A stretch of 34,511 nucleotides of DNA from Gammaproteobacteria bacterium (GTDB taxonomy: Bacteria > Pseudomonadota > Gammaproteobacteria > Steroidobacterales > PWYM01), in contig RECU01000044.1 of assembly GCA_007693855.1 (NCBI GenBank), positions 1 to 34,511 of the forward strand, written 5' to 3'. Position 1 is the stretch's first letter. Every line of letters starts with the position of its first letter. A program made the position numbers and the translations under genes. This document shows, one piece after another, positions 17,593 through 24,841 of the stretch. The notes under the pieces were generated by a model. The model was not told where the DNA came from and did no database searches. It was given only the letters and a program-made list of their open reading frames with translations.

Positions 17593-17961
17593 GTGCATCG
17601 CGAGTTTTCCCGCAGCCAGCGTGTAGAACAGCAGATCCAGCGTACGCTGGGCGAGCTGCTGCTACTGGAAGTCAAGGATCCGCGGGTTCGTGGCGTGAGC
17701 GTCAGTGCCGTGGAAGTCAGCCGCGATCTCGGGGTGGCGCAGGTGTGGATCTCTCTGCTCGAGCCTGACGCCGATCCCGAGCAGGCGCTGGTCGGGCTGC
17801 GGGCGGCAGGCGGGTTTCTGCGCGCGCAGCTGGGCAAGCGGCTGAGCCTGCGGCGCGTCCCGGAATTGCGTTTCGGCCATGACAGCAGCATCCGCCGCGG
17901 CAGCGAACTCGGTCAACTGATCGACGAGGCCCGCCGACGCGACAGCGACAGCGACAGCTGA
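17593..17961 (+). CDS. rbfA: Ribosome-binding factor A
   Basis: RbfA is a small KH-fold protein that binds the 30S subunit during 16S rRNA 5'-end processing and cold adaptation. The 122-residue product shows the family's opening RSQRVEQQIQRTLGELLLLE, the signature DPRVRGVSVSAVEVSRDLG and the closing PELRFGHDSSIRRGSELGQL. It starts with GTG at 17593. The tail ends in an Arg-rich then Asp-Ser repeat sequence encoded by three GACAGC repeats, a small local expansion. It sits 27 bases after infB and 13 bases before truB, in the conserved order. Confidence 0.95.
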   Translation: MHREFSRSQRVEQQIQRTLGELLLLEVKDPRVRGVSVSAVEVSRDLGVAQVWISLLEPDADPEQALVGLRAAGGFLRAQLGKRLSLRRVPELRFGHDSSIRRGSELGQLIDEARRRDSDSDS

Positions 17962-17974
17962 GCGGTTTCGCGCG

Positions 17975-18934
17975 ATGCCCCGGCGCCGGCGCGGCCGCGA
18001 TCTCGACGCCATCCTGTTGCTCGACAAGCCTCTGGGGATGAGTTCCAACCGGGCGCTGCAGCGCGCCAAGGCACTGTTCGGTGCCGCCAAGGCCGGGCAT
18101 ACCGGTAGTCTCGATCCCCTGGCCACGGGAATGTTGCCGGTCTGCTTTGGCCAGGCGACCAAGCTTTGCGGTCTGCTGCTGGAGGCCTCCAAGGCCTATA
18201 CCTTCGAGGCGCAGCTCGGTGTAGCCACGGAAACCGGCGATGCCGAAGGGGCGGTGATTGGCGAGGCGCCAGTGCCGGATATCGGGCCTGCGAGGCTGGC
18301 GGCGGTCCTCGCTGATTTTCGGGGTCCCATCCGCCAGGTGCCGCCCATGTACTCTGCGCTGAAGCACCAGGGGCGGCGCCTCTACGCCCTCGCCCGGGCT
18401 GGTGAGTCGGTCGAGCGCGCGCCACGCGAGGTCACCATCCACGCGCTGGAAGCGGCCGGCAGTCCGGATACGGCCGGTCGGCTGAGGCTTTTTGTGCGCT
18501 GCTCTAAAGGTACCTACGTGCGCACGCTGGCCGAGGATGTCGCCCGGGCGCTGGGCACGCTGGCTCATCTCACGATGCTGCGGCGCGACTGGGTCGAGCC
18601 GTTCGAGGGGCTTCCGATGTATACATTGGAGCGCCTCGAGGCCATGGATGCCTCCGCTCGCGAGGCGTGTCTGCAGCCGCTGGCCCGCGGGCTGCGTCAT
18701 CTGCCGGCCGTGTCGGTGGATGACGATGCGGCGGCCTCCCTGCTCGATGGACGGGTGGTGATCGATCCGAGGCCACCGGCGGCACGTGAGCAGCCGGGGC
18801 GTCTGTGTGCCTACGGGCCGCATGACGTGCTGTTGGGACTGGTCGAGCCGACGGATGATGGCCGCCTGGCGCCCCGGCGCATGTTCCGAGGCGTATCAGA
18901 GCTCAGAGTTACGGATGGGCCAGACAGGGCTTGA
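17975..18934 (+). CDS. truB: tRNA pseudouridine(55) synthase TruB
   Basis: TruB converts uridine 55 of the T-loop of tRNAs to pseudouridine and also acts as a tRNA chaperone. The 319-residue enzyme has the catalytic Asp47 in GHTGSLDPLATGMLPVCFG, and the motifs LDKPLGMSSN, YTFEAQLGVATETGD and RCSKGTYVRTLAEDVARALG. It ends in a PUA-like C-terminal domain (about residues 245-315). It starts at ATG 17975, closely following rbfA. Confidence 0.96.
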   Translation: MPRRRRGRDLDAILLLDKPLGMSSNRALQRAKALFGAAKAGHTGSLDPLATGMLPVCFGQATKLCGLLLEASKAYTFEAQLGVATETGDAEGAVIGEAPVPDIGPARLAAVLADFRGPIRQVPPMYSALKHQGRRLYALARAGESVERAPREVTIHALEAAGSPDTAGRLRLFVRCSKGTYVRTLAEDVARALGTLAHLTMLRRDWVEPFEGLPMYTLERLEAMDASAREACLQPLARGLRHLPAVSVDDDAAASLLDGRVVIDPRPPAAREQPGRLCAYGPHDVLLGLVEPTDDGRLAPRRMFRGVSELRVTDGPDRA

Positions 18935-18960
18935 GCTGGCATGCCTGGACACGCTAAAAT
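18931..18960 (+). promoter_or_regulatory. Promoter for rpsO
   Basis: TTGAGC (18931-18936) and TAAAAT (18955-18960) are 18 bp apart. The -35 element overlaps the truB stop codon. The predicted start near 18967 gives a leader of about 72 nt for rpsO, matching the separate rpsO promoter known in related bacteria. Confidence 0.55.
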
Positions 18961-19003
18961 GCTGGGCTTCGCATGTAGTCAAGCGCCGAAGTAAATACCA
19001 GTG

Positions 19004-19021
19004 CTGCCGGGGCTCCGGCAG
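19004..19021 (+). promoter_or_regulatory. Hairpin in the rpsO leader
   Basis: CTGCCGG (19004-19010) and CCGGCAG (19015-19021) form a perfect 7-bp stem with a GGCT loop, ending two bases before the GGAG ribosome site. S15 represses its own translation in many bacteria by binding structured leaders, so this is a candidate S15 element. The structure is visible; the regulation is inferred. Confidence 0.45.
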
Positions 19022-19038
19022 TTGGAGAAGACAAGGTC

Positions 19039-19308
19039 ATGCCACTTAGTACAGAAAGCAAGAGCAGCATCATTTCGGAACACCAGCGGGGTACGAGCGA
19101 TACCGGCTCCCCCGAGGTACAGGTTGCCCTGATCACGGCCAGAATTACCGAGCTCACCCAGCATTTCGCGTCGCACAAGAAAGATCATCACTCGCGCCGC
19201 GGTCTGCTGCGGATGGTGAACCAGCGCCGCAAGCTGCTCGATTACCTCAAGGCGAAGGATCAGGAACGCTACCAGCAACTGATCCAGACCCTCGGCCTGC
19301 GTCGCTGA
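19039..19308 (+). CDS. rpsO: 30S ribosomal protein S15
   Basis: This 89-residue primary binding protein for the central domain of 16S rRNA has the expected length. Conserved segments are [40 protein letters not shown] and [16 protein letters not shown], the rRNA-contacting helices. The start is the ATG at 19039. Its own promoter and terminator flank it, with pnp downstream as in E. coli. Confidence 0.98.
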   Translation: MPLSTESKSSIISEHQRGTSDTGSPEVQVALITARITELTQHFASHKKDHHSRRGLLRMVNQRRKLLDYLKAKDQERYQQLIQTLGLRR

Positions 19309-19322
19309 ATCGCACGCCTTCT

Positions 19323-19352
19323 GAAGCCGGCCTTTGCCGGCTTCTTTGGTTT
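19323..19352 (+). terminator. Intrinsic terminator after rpsO
   Basis: GAAGCCGGC (19323-19331) pairs with GCCGGCTTC (19336-19344) around CTTT, followed by TTTGGTTT. A perfect 9-bp stem with a short T-rich tail makes a good but leaky terminator, so some transcripts may continue into pnp. Confidence 0.75.
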
Positions 19353-19423
19353 AGGGCGCCGCCGGCACCCGCCGCCCGCGATTCGATGAATCACCGAACA
19401 CAGAGCCATCGCCGGGCGCCCTA
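19352..19423 (+). promoter_or_regulatory. Long-range stem in the pnp leader
   Basis: TAGGGCGC (19352-19359) pairs with GCGCCCTA (19416-19423), and after a two-base bulge CCGGC (19362-19366) pairs with GCCGG (19411-19415). The loop is about 44 bases. In E. coli a stem in the pnp leader is cut by RNase III and used for PNPase autoregulation; this stem is in the equivalent place. Confidence 0.5.
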
Positions 19424-19486
19424 GGGAGCGCGGCGTTCCAGTGCCATCTATTTTCCAAACAGGCAAACACAGTCAGGGATAGTGCA

Positions 19487-21568
19487 GTGACAGTAATCAG
19501 CAAGAGCTTTGAGTATGGCGGCCACACCGTCACCATCGAAACCGGGGGCATCGCACGTCAGGCCGATGGGGCCGTACTGGTCCGGATGTCGGATACCGTG
19601 GTACTGGTCACCGCTGTCGGTCAGAAAGGCGTTTCCGGTAACCGCGATTTCTTTCCCCTGACGGTCAACTACCAGGAGAAGACTTACGCAGCGGGCAGGA
19701 TTCCCGGCGGCTTTTTCAAGCGCGAAGGTCGGCCGAGCGAAAAAGAGACGCTGACCTGCCGCCTGATCGACCGGCCGATTCGTCCACTGTTCCCGAAGGG
19801 GTTCTACAACGAGGTCCAGGTCATCGCGACCGTGATCTCGCTCAATCCGGAAGTCGATCCTGACATTCCTTCGCTGATCGGCGCCTCGGCGGCCCTTGCA
19901 CTCTCCGGAATGCCCTTCGCGGGTCCGATCGGTGCCGCCCGGGTGGGCTACATCAACGGCGACTATGTGCTGAATCCGACGTTCAGTCAGCTCGACGAGT
20001 CTCAGCTCGACCTGGTCGTGGCGGGTACCGACAAGGCTGTGCTGATGGTGGAATCCGAAGCCAAAGGCCTCAATGAGGATGTCATGCTGGGCGCCGTGCT
20101 GTTCGGCCATGAGCAGATGCAGGCGGCCATCGAGGTGATCAAGGCGCTGGTCGCCGAGGCGGGTAAGCCCGCCTGGGATTGGACGCCACCGCCCACCGAC
20201 GAAGAGCTCATCGAGGCGGTGCGTGCAGCGGCAGAGAGCGGTCTTACCGAGGCCTATCAGATATCCGACAAGCAGGAACGATACGGGCGTGTGGGTCAGC
20301 TTCGCGCCTCGGTCGTCGAGCAGCTTGCGGGCGGCGAGGATGCCCGCTTTGCGGCTGACAAGGTGGCTGGGGCGTTCGGGAAGCTGGAACGCAAGATCGT
20401 ACGCGAGCGAATTCTTGCCGGTGAGCCGCGCATCGATGGCCGCGACACCCGCAAGGTCCGTCCGATCGACATCCAGGTGGGCTTGCTGCCGCGAACCCAC
20501 GGTTCGTCGTTGTTCACCCGTGGCGAAACACAGTCGATCGTAGTGACGACGCTGGGTACCGGCCGTGACGCCCAGATCATCGACGCGCTGGAGGGTGAAC
20601 GCAAGGATCCCTTCATGTTGCATTACAACTTCCCGCCGTATTGTGTCGGCGAGACCGGGTTCATCGGCTCGCCCAAGCGTCGCGAAATCGGCCATGGTCG
20701 ACTGGCGCGCAGGGGTATCCAGGCGGTGATGCCAAGTGTCGAGGAGTTCCCCTACGTGATTCGTGTGGTCTCGGAGATCACCGAGTCCAACGGGTCGAGC
20801 TCGATGGCGACGGTCTGCGGTACCAGTCTCTCGCTGATGGACGCCGGTGTGCCGATCAAGGCACCGGTGGCCGGTGTTGCCATGGGCCTGGTCAAGGAAG
20901 GTGACCGGTTTGCGGTGCTGACCGACATCCTGGGTGACGAAGACCATCTCGGCGACATGGACTTCAAGGTGGCCGGGACGGCTGAGGGCATCACGGCGCT
21001 GCAGATGGACATCAAGATCGATGGCATCACGCGCGACATCATGAGCCAGGCGCTGGATCAGGCACGTGATGGCCGGTTGCACATCCTCGAGTGCATGAAC
21101 CAGATTATCGATAAGCCACGTGCCGAAATGTCCGACTGGGCCCCGACAATCATCACGATGCGCATCGATCCTGAAAAAATCCGCGATGTCATCGGCAAGG
21201 GCGGTGCGGTCATTCGCTCCATCACCGAAGAGACTGGTGCGAACATCGATATCGACAACGATGGCACGGTGAAAATCGCCTCGGTGGACGCTGCCTCCGG
21301 ACGGGAGGCGCGTCAGCGCATCGAGCTGATCACCGCGGAGGTCGAGGTTGGTCAGGTCTACGAGGGCAAGGTGGCGCGGCTGATGGATTTTGGTGCCTTT
21401 GTCACCATCCTGCCTGGCAAGGACGGACTGGTGCACATTTCGCAGATCTCCGATGAGCGTGTCGAGCGTGTCAGCGACACACTCCAGGAAGGCCAGACCG
21501 TGCGCGTGAAGGTTCTGGAGGTCGATCGCCAGGGCCGTGTGCGGCTGTCGATGCGCGACGTCGACTGA
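19487..21568 (+). CDS. pnp: Polyribonucleotide nucleotidyltransferase (PNPase)
   Basis: PNPase is the phosphorolytic 3'-to-5' exoribonuclease of the degradosome. The 693-residue protein contains two RNase PH-like domains. The first holds [18 protein letters not shown], and the second, catalytic one holds [19 protein letters not shown] and the segment [20 protein letters not shown] after it. A KH domain ([20 protein letters not shown], at about 563-582) and an S1 domain ([20 protein letters not shown]) close the protein. It starts with GTG at 19487, with no clear alternative. The only hairpin after the stop (21595-21620) has no T-run on this strand and serves the opposite strand better. Confidence 0.97.
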   Translation: MTVISKSFEYGGHTVTIETGGIARQADGAVLVRMSDTVVLVTAVGQKGVSGNRDFFPLTVNYQEKTYAAGRIPGGFFKREGRPSEKETLTCRLIDRPIRPLFPKGFYNEVQVIATVISLNPEVDPDIPSLIGASAALALSGMPFAGPIGAARVGYINGDYVLNPTFSQLDESQLDLVVAGTDKAVLMVESEAKGLNEDVMLGAVLFGHEQMQAAIEVIKALVAEAGKPAWDWTPPPTDEELIEAVRAAAESGLTEAYQISDKQERYGRVGQLRASVVEQLAGGEDARFAADKVAGAFGKLERKIVRERILAGEPRIDGRDTRKVRPIDIQVGLLPRTHGSSLFTRGETQSIVVTTLGTGRDAQIIDALEGERKDPFMLHYNFPPYCVGETGFIGSPKRREIGHGRLARRGIQAVMPSVEEFPYVIRVVSEITESNGSSSMATVCGTSLSLMDAGVPIKAPVAGVAMGLVKEGDRFAVLTDILGDEDHLGDMDFKVAGTAEGITALQMDIKIDGITRDIMSQALDQARDGRLHILECMNQIIDKPRAEMSDWAPTIITMRIDPEKIRDVIGKGGAVIRSITEETGANIDIDNDGTVKIASVDAASGREARQRIELITAEVEVGQVYEGKVARLMDFGAFVTILPGKDGLVHISQISDERVERVSDTLQEGQTVRVKVLEVDRQGRVRLSMRDVD

Positions 21569-21588
21569 GCAGGAGCCTCAGGGGGCCA

Positions 21589-21684
21589 GAAAAAAGGCCC
21601 CTGCCTTGCGGCAGGGGCCTCGCTGGCGCTTCTCTGGGGGAGATTTGCCGTGCAGCAGACACTGGGGGAGTTGCGTCGTGCTGC
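21589..21684 (-). ncRNA. Candidate small RNA with two CUCCCCC motifs (pnp-phaR intergenic)
   Basis: No gene is open here, yet the minus strand has every part of a small-RNA gene. A strong promoter (21719-21691) places the start near 21684, and an intrinsic terminator ends it near 21589, giving about 96 nt. Hairpin 1 pairs GCAGCA (21684-21679) and GAC (21677-21675) with GTC (21660-21658) and TGCTGC (21657-21652). Its 14-base loop contains CTCCCCC (21670-21664). A second CTCCCCC (21642-21636) lies in a mostly unpaired stretch before the terminator. C-rich loops of this kind are used by several bacterial small RNAs to pair with ribosome-binding sites. The phaR ribosome site GGGGGAG is exactly complementary. 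phaR has no terminator of its own before this one, so an RNA processed from the phaR 3' UTR is also possible. Confidence 0.6.
21590..21620 (-). terminator. Intrinsic terminator of the small RNA and phaR
   Basis: Read on the minus strand, AGGCCCCTGCC (21620-21610) pairs perfectly with GGCAGGGGCCT (21605-21595) around a GCAA tetraloop and is followed by TTTTT (21594-21590). On the plus strand there is no T-run after the stem, so pnp would not terminate efficiently here by this element. Confidence 0.85.
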
Positions 21685-21741
21685 GATGCAACAATACGAA
21701 ATCCCCCCTGCCGTGTCAAGCGGTTTTTTGCATTGCAGCAG
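21679..21741. promoter_or_regulatory. Inverted TTGC/GCAGCA boxes flanking the small-RNA promoter
   Basis: TTTTGCATTGCAGCAG at 21726-21741 sits just upstream of the -35 element. Its near inverse TGCTGCGATGCAA at 21679-21691 (12 of 13 matching) covers the end of the -10 element and the predicted start. Reported PhaR operators in Paracoccus and Ralstonia are TGC-rich. A near-identical copy lies upstream of phaR (22335-22350), so I propose PhaR as the binding protein. Confidence 0.5.
21691..21719 (-). promoter_or_regulatory. Sigma70 promoter of the candidate small RNA
   Basis: On the minus strand a perfect TTGACA (21719-21714) is followed, after exactly 17 bp, by TATTGT (21696-21691). It lies 37 bases downstream of the phaR stop and has no coding gene to serve in this direction. 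Confidence 0.65.
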
Positions 21742-21755
21742 AAGCGTCGGGGCCG

Positions 21756-22262
21756 CTACTTCTTGTCTTTGCGCGACGCATCATGGGTATCGGTGTCACG
21801 GCCAGCGCGCGGCTGACCGAGCATGGCCTGCCACATTTCCTGCTGCATATTGACCCATTGGTTCCAGTTCTGCTGAGCCATGTCGCGGACCGGCGCCATC
21901 GGATCCACGCCGCCCATCATGTTGGACATCTGGCTGCGCAGTTGCTGTTGCTGGCGCAGAAACACCCTCAGGCTCTGCTCCAGATAGTTGCCGATAAACC
22001 CGGGCATACTCTTGCTGTAGGCGCGGATCATCTCTGACAGGAAGTCCTGCGTGAGAATAGGGTCCCCGTGGCTCTCCTCCTCGCTGATGACCTGCAGGAG
22101 AATACTGCGTGTGATGTCGTCGCCGCTTTTCTGGTCGATGACTGTGAAGGGAAGATCCTCGAGCACCAGCCGACGGATGTCTGCGAGGGTGATGTAGCGA
22201 CTCTCTTCGGTGTCATAGAGCCTGCGGTTCGGATACTTCTTGATGGTGCGTGGCTCGCTCAT
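21756..22262 (-). CDS. phaR: Polyhydroxyalkanoate synthesis repressor PhaR
   Basis: PhaR represses phasin and PHA-synthesis genes and its own gene, and leaves DNA when it binds PHA granules. From ATG 22262 the protein is 168 residues. The N-terminal DNA-binding domain has the diagnostic TIKKYPNRRLYDTEESRYIT, followed by ITLADIRRLV, VIDQKSGDDITRSILLQVIS and a PHA-accumulation domain (QDFLSEMIRAYSKSMPGFIG). The tail is Gln- and Met-rich. A GTG eleven codons upstream (22295) is possible, but family members normally start right before SEPR, and the GGGGGAG ribosome site (22272-22266) serves the ATG. A 16-base TTGC/GCAGCA box lies 73-88 bases upstream. Whether the host makes PHA cannot be seen here, since no phaC or phaP is in the window. 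Confidence 0.93.
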   Translation of the reverse strand: MSEPRTIKKYPNRRLYDTEESRYITLADIRRLVLEDLPFTVIDQKSGDDITRSILLQVISEEESHGDPILTQDFLSEMIRAYSKSMPGFIGNYLEQSLRVFLRQQQQLRSQMSNMMGGVDPMAPVRDMAQQNWNQWVNMQQEMWQAMLGQPRAGRDTDTHDASRKDKK

Positions 22263-22334
22263 GGGCTCCCCCGGTCCTGGCTGTGGCACGAGCACCTGCC
22301 CGCGCCATGGACGTCAGCGTCCTACCTTAGCTGA

Positions 22335-22350
22335 TTTTGCGTTGCAGCAG
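22335..22350. promoter_or_regulatory. TTGC/GCAGCA box upstream of phaR
   Basis: TTTTGCGTTGCAGCAG matches the box at 21726-21741 at 15 of 16 positions. It lies in the phaR promoter region, next to a weak -10-like TAAGGT on the minus strand. This fits the phaR autorepression known in other bacteria. Confidence 0.45.
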
Positions 22351-22357
22351 TAGACGC

Positions 22358-23281
22358 TCAGGGCATGCTGTGCGCCAGTGTCCGGACGCCGGCCAGCGCG
22401 GTGAACCGACTATCCCCGGCAGCCGCTGCCAGCAAGACACCCGCGGGGGCGCCGTCCAGATCACGGGGTGTTGTCCAGCCCAGCCAGCCCAGGCATCGGG
22501 CCATCGCAGCGTCCAGGTCCTGTAAACGAAGTTCGGTGGCTCCCGTCTGCTTGCTGAGTTTGGCGCCGTGCGAGTCGACCAGCACGGGTACATGCAGATA
22601 GTCCGGAGTCGGGAGCTGCAGGCGTCGCTGAAGTTCGCGGTGCGGGTGAGTGGCCTCCAGCAGATCGGTGCCGCGGACGATTTCCGTCACCCCCTGCTCG
22701 GCATCGTCGATGACCACAGCGAGATGATAAGCAGGCAGGTCGTCCTTGCGCCAGATGACGAAGTCGCCTGTCTCCGTGGCCAGGTCGCAGGCCTGTCTGC
22801 CCTGGAGTTGATCCATGAAGGCCTGTGTGCCGTGGGACACCCGCAGTCTCAATGCATGCGGTCCACGCCGACTGCGCGGTGCGGTGCGGCAGGTTCCCGG
22901 ATAACGGGTGCCGCGTGGGCCGGAGGCGGGGTCTGCCGCAATCTCGCGGCGGCTGCAGCTGCATGGAAAGGCTGCCCGCGTCTCGACCAGCGAGTGGGCG
23001 ATGTCCCGGTAGCGTGCCAGCCGGGTGCTCTGCCGCACGACTTCGCCGTCCCAGTGCAGTCCGGCGGCCTCCAGCTGGCGCAGGATGTCGTCAGCGGCGC
23101 CGGGCACCTCGCGTGGCGGATCGATGTCTTCGATGCGAACCAACCATTGCCCACCGCAGGCGTGTGCCCTGAGCCAGCTCGCCGTCGCCGTGAACAGGGA
23201 ACCGATGTGGAGGCGCCCGGTAGGTGAGGGCGCGAAACGACCGCGTGAAGGCTCAGCGGTAGCGGTCGTCGCGTTCCCCAT
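22358..23281 (-). CDS. gluQ: Glutamyl-Q tRNA(Asp) synthetase
   Basis: GluQ attaches glutamate to the queuosine at position 34 of tRNA-Asp. It is a catalytic-core-only relative of GluRS, and this 307-residue protein has that short length. It shows FAPSPTGRLHIGSL (HIGH variant at residues 25-28) and RIEDIDPPRE. The zinc ligands are CSCS plus RYPGTC, and KLSKQTG is the KMSKS variant. No anticodon-binding domain follows. The start is the ATG at 23281, inside the last 29 bases of dksA; no start codon lies between that point and the essential FAPSPTG motif. The upstream open reading has no family similarity. dksA-gluQ order is conserved in gammaproteobacteria. Its substrate needs queuosine, and queF upstream belongs to that pathway. 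Confidence 0.92.
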   Translation of the reverse strand: MGNATTATAEPSRGRFAPSPTGRLHIGSLFTATASWLRAHACGGQWLVRIEDIDPPREVPGAADDILRQLEAAGLHWDGEVVRQSTRLARYRDIAHSLVETRAAFPCSCSRREIAADPASGPRGTRYPGTCRTAPRSRRGPHALRLRVSHGTQAFMDQLQGRQACDLATETGDFVIWRKDDLPAYHLAVVIDDAEQGVTEIVRGTDLLEATHPHRELQRRLQLPTPDYLHVPVLVDSHGAKLSKQTGATELRLQDLDAAMARCLGWLGWTTPRDLDGAPAGVLLAAAAGDSRFTALAGVRTLAHSMP

Positions 23282-24122
23282 ACTGGCGCTCCGCCAGCTC
23301 CCGTCTCTCCTGTGCCTCCAGACACAGCGTCGCGACGGGACGCGCCTCAAGGCGTCTCAGGCCTATCTCCTCGCCGGTTTCCTCGCAGAAGCCGTACTCG
23401 CCATTCTCGATTCGCAGCAGCGCAGAATCGATTTTACGCAGGAGTTTACGTTCGCGATCGCGGGTGCGGAGCTCCAGGCTGAACTCCGATTCCTGGGTCG
23501 CCCGGTCATTCGGGTCGGGGAAATTCGCCGCTTCGTCCTGCATGTGATGGACGGTCCGATCGACCTCCTCCATGAGCTGGCGTTTCCAGGTCTGCAGGAT
23601 CTGCCGGAAGTGTTCCAGCTGCGCCGAACCCATGTACTCCTCGCCCGCTTGCGGCTGGTACGGCTTGAACCCGTGCATCGGGCCTGCCAGGAGACTCACG
23701 GTGGTTTTGCGGCCTGAAGTGGCGGTGGACTGTGACTGTTTGGCCGTCGCCGCCTTCGCCGCGGGCTTTTTCGCCGGAGCGCTCTTCGCCGGAGCTTTTT
23801 TCGTTGCGGTGGCCTTGGCCGCAGTCTTCTTGGCCGCAGTCTTCTTGGCCACTGCCTTCTTGCCGGCAGCCGCTTTTTTCGCCGTTGACTTGGCCGCGGT
23901 TTTCTTCGCGGTTGCCTTTTTTGCCGATGTCTTCTTCACGGAAGTCTTCTTTACAGTGGTTGCGGCCTTGCGGGCCGGGGACTTGGCGGAACTTGTCTTG
24001 CTGGCTTTGGTTTTGCCGGACGATGCTGAGCGCTTGGCGCTGGCCGAACTCTTGCCCCGGCCAGTAACCACCCCGTCCGTCTTCGCCTGCTTCGCCTTCG
24101 GAGCCTTCTGCTTCGACGCCAT
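23253..24122 (-). CDS. dksA: DksA-family RNA-polymerase regulator with a histone-H1-like N-terminal tail
   Basis: DksA enters the secondary channel of RNA polymerase and, with ppGpp, tunes rRNA and amino-acid promoters. The C-terminal half (residues 150-289) is a clear DksA. The coiled-coil tip is DPNDRATQESEFSLELR, with Asp203 and Asp206 as the key acids, and then RDRERKLLRKID. The zinc-finger region holds Cys246, Thr249, Cys267 and Ala270 (CxxT, 17 residues, CxxA) in place of four cysteines. That is the pattern of the zinc-independent DksA2 of Pseudomonas aeruginosa. Residues 1-140 are an added Lys/Ala/Thr/Ser tail with about ten repeats of the type AKKTA, like bacterial histone-H1 homologues. 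I start at ATG 24122 (MASKQKAPKAKQ); 25 upstream codons read as non-family sequence. Confidence 0.9.
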   Translation of the reverse strand: MASKQKAPKAKQAKTDGVVTGRGKSSASAKRSASSGKTKASKTSSAKSPARKAATTVKKTSVKKTSAKKATAKKTAAKSTAKKAAAGKKAVAKKTAAKKTAAKATATKKAPAKSAPAKKPAAKAATAKQSQSTATSGRKTTVSLLAGPMHGFKPYQPQAGEEYMGSAQLEHFRQILQTWKRQLMEEVDRTVHHMQDEAANFPDPNDRATQESEFSLELRTRDRERKLLRKIDSALLRIENGEYGFCEETGEEIGLRRLEARPVATLCLEAQERRELAERQYGERDDRYR

Positions 24123-24214
24123 GACGACCCTCCCACCGGGTTCACCAAGCCGACGATTATACCGACGCAACCGGTCATGGGAAGGATTGATGGGCATTGA
24201 TCGCCGAGTGACGA

Positions 24215-24232
24215 GGGCGGCGAAAGCCGCCC
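24215..24232. repeat. Perfect GAAA-loop hairpin between queF and dksA
   Basis: GGGCGGC (24215-24221) and GCCGCCC (24226-24232) close over GAAA on the plus strand. No T-run follows on either strand, so it is probably not an efficient terminator. It may stabilise the 3' end of queF mRNA or lie in the dksA leader. Confidence 0.35.
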
Positions 24233-24252
24233 GATTGCCCGTTGGTGGGGGG

Positions 24253-24672
24253 TCAGCCGGCTGGCGGCGGCGCCGGCAGCGTCACTGCCGAAGCGGGCTC
24301 CCAGCCCGGGGCCCGATGTTCGGCCACCACGTGGGTATAAATGCCGCCGCGAACATTGAAATCGGCCGTCAGGCGCATGAATCGGGGCTCGGTGGCCGCC
24401 ACCAGATCGTCGAGGATCCGGTTGGTTACAGCCTCGTGATAGGCCCCTTCGTCCCGGTACGACCATACGTAGAGTTTCAAGGACTTGAGCTCGACGCAGC
24501 GCTCCGCGGGGATGTACTCGAGGTACAGCGTGGCGAAATCCGGCTGTCCGGTCTTCGGGCAGAGGCAGGTGAACTCCGGCATCCGCATGCGGATGAGGTA
24601 ATCCCGGCCTGCATTGGGGTTCGGAAAGGTTTCCAGCTCGCGGCTGGCTGCGGTTCCCGCGCGTGTGTTCAT
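24253..24672 (-). CDS. queF: NADPH-dependent 7-cyano-7-deazaguanine reductase
   Basis: QueF reduces the nitrile preQ0 to the amine preQ1 in queuosine biosynthesis. At 139 residues this is the short, unimodular type. The catalytic Cys38 lies in [13 protein letters not shown], with Asp45 nearby. The family motif ELKSLKLY (residues 61-68) precedes [12 protein letters not shown], and the T-fold ends with [15 protein letters not shown]. It lies upstream of dksA and gluQ on the same strand. As GluQ modifies queuosine-34 of tRNA-Asp, two queuosine-pathway genes sit close together, though a 130-bp gap separates queF from dksA. Confidence 0.94.
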   Translation of the reverse strand: MNTRAGTAASRELETFPNPNAGRDYLIRMRMPEFTCLCPKTGQPDFATLYLEYIPAERCVELKSLKLYVWSYRDEGAYHEAVTNRILDDLVAATEPRFMRLTADFNVRGGIYTHVVAEHRAPGWEPASAVTLPAPPPAG

Positions 24673-24841
24673 CAGCGTTGCATCCCTGTACCGCCTGAGG
24701 TTGGCGGATCGTCCCGCCAGCTGTTTTACTTTACACTAGCGCCCTTCTGACGGCCACGGGGCCAGGCGTCGGCACCCGCTGCCGGCCCAGGCGTCATCGT
24801 CTGCGCCCGCGTGCCGCATCATCCCGGAGAACAGTTACTCG

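Noticed and set aside
19448-21436. Long minus-strand open frame opposite pnp
   Set aside because: pnp is certain on the plus strand; the opposite frame is His/Asp/Arg-rich and domain-free, typical of a shadow frame.
21595-21620. Plus-strand terminator for pnp
   Set aside because: The stem is perfect but no T-run follows on the plus strand; the T-run is on the minus-strand side.
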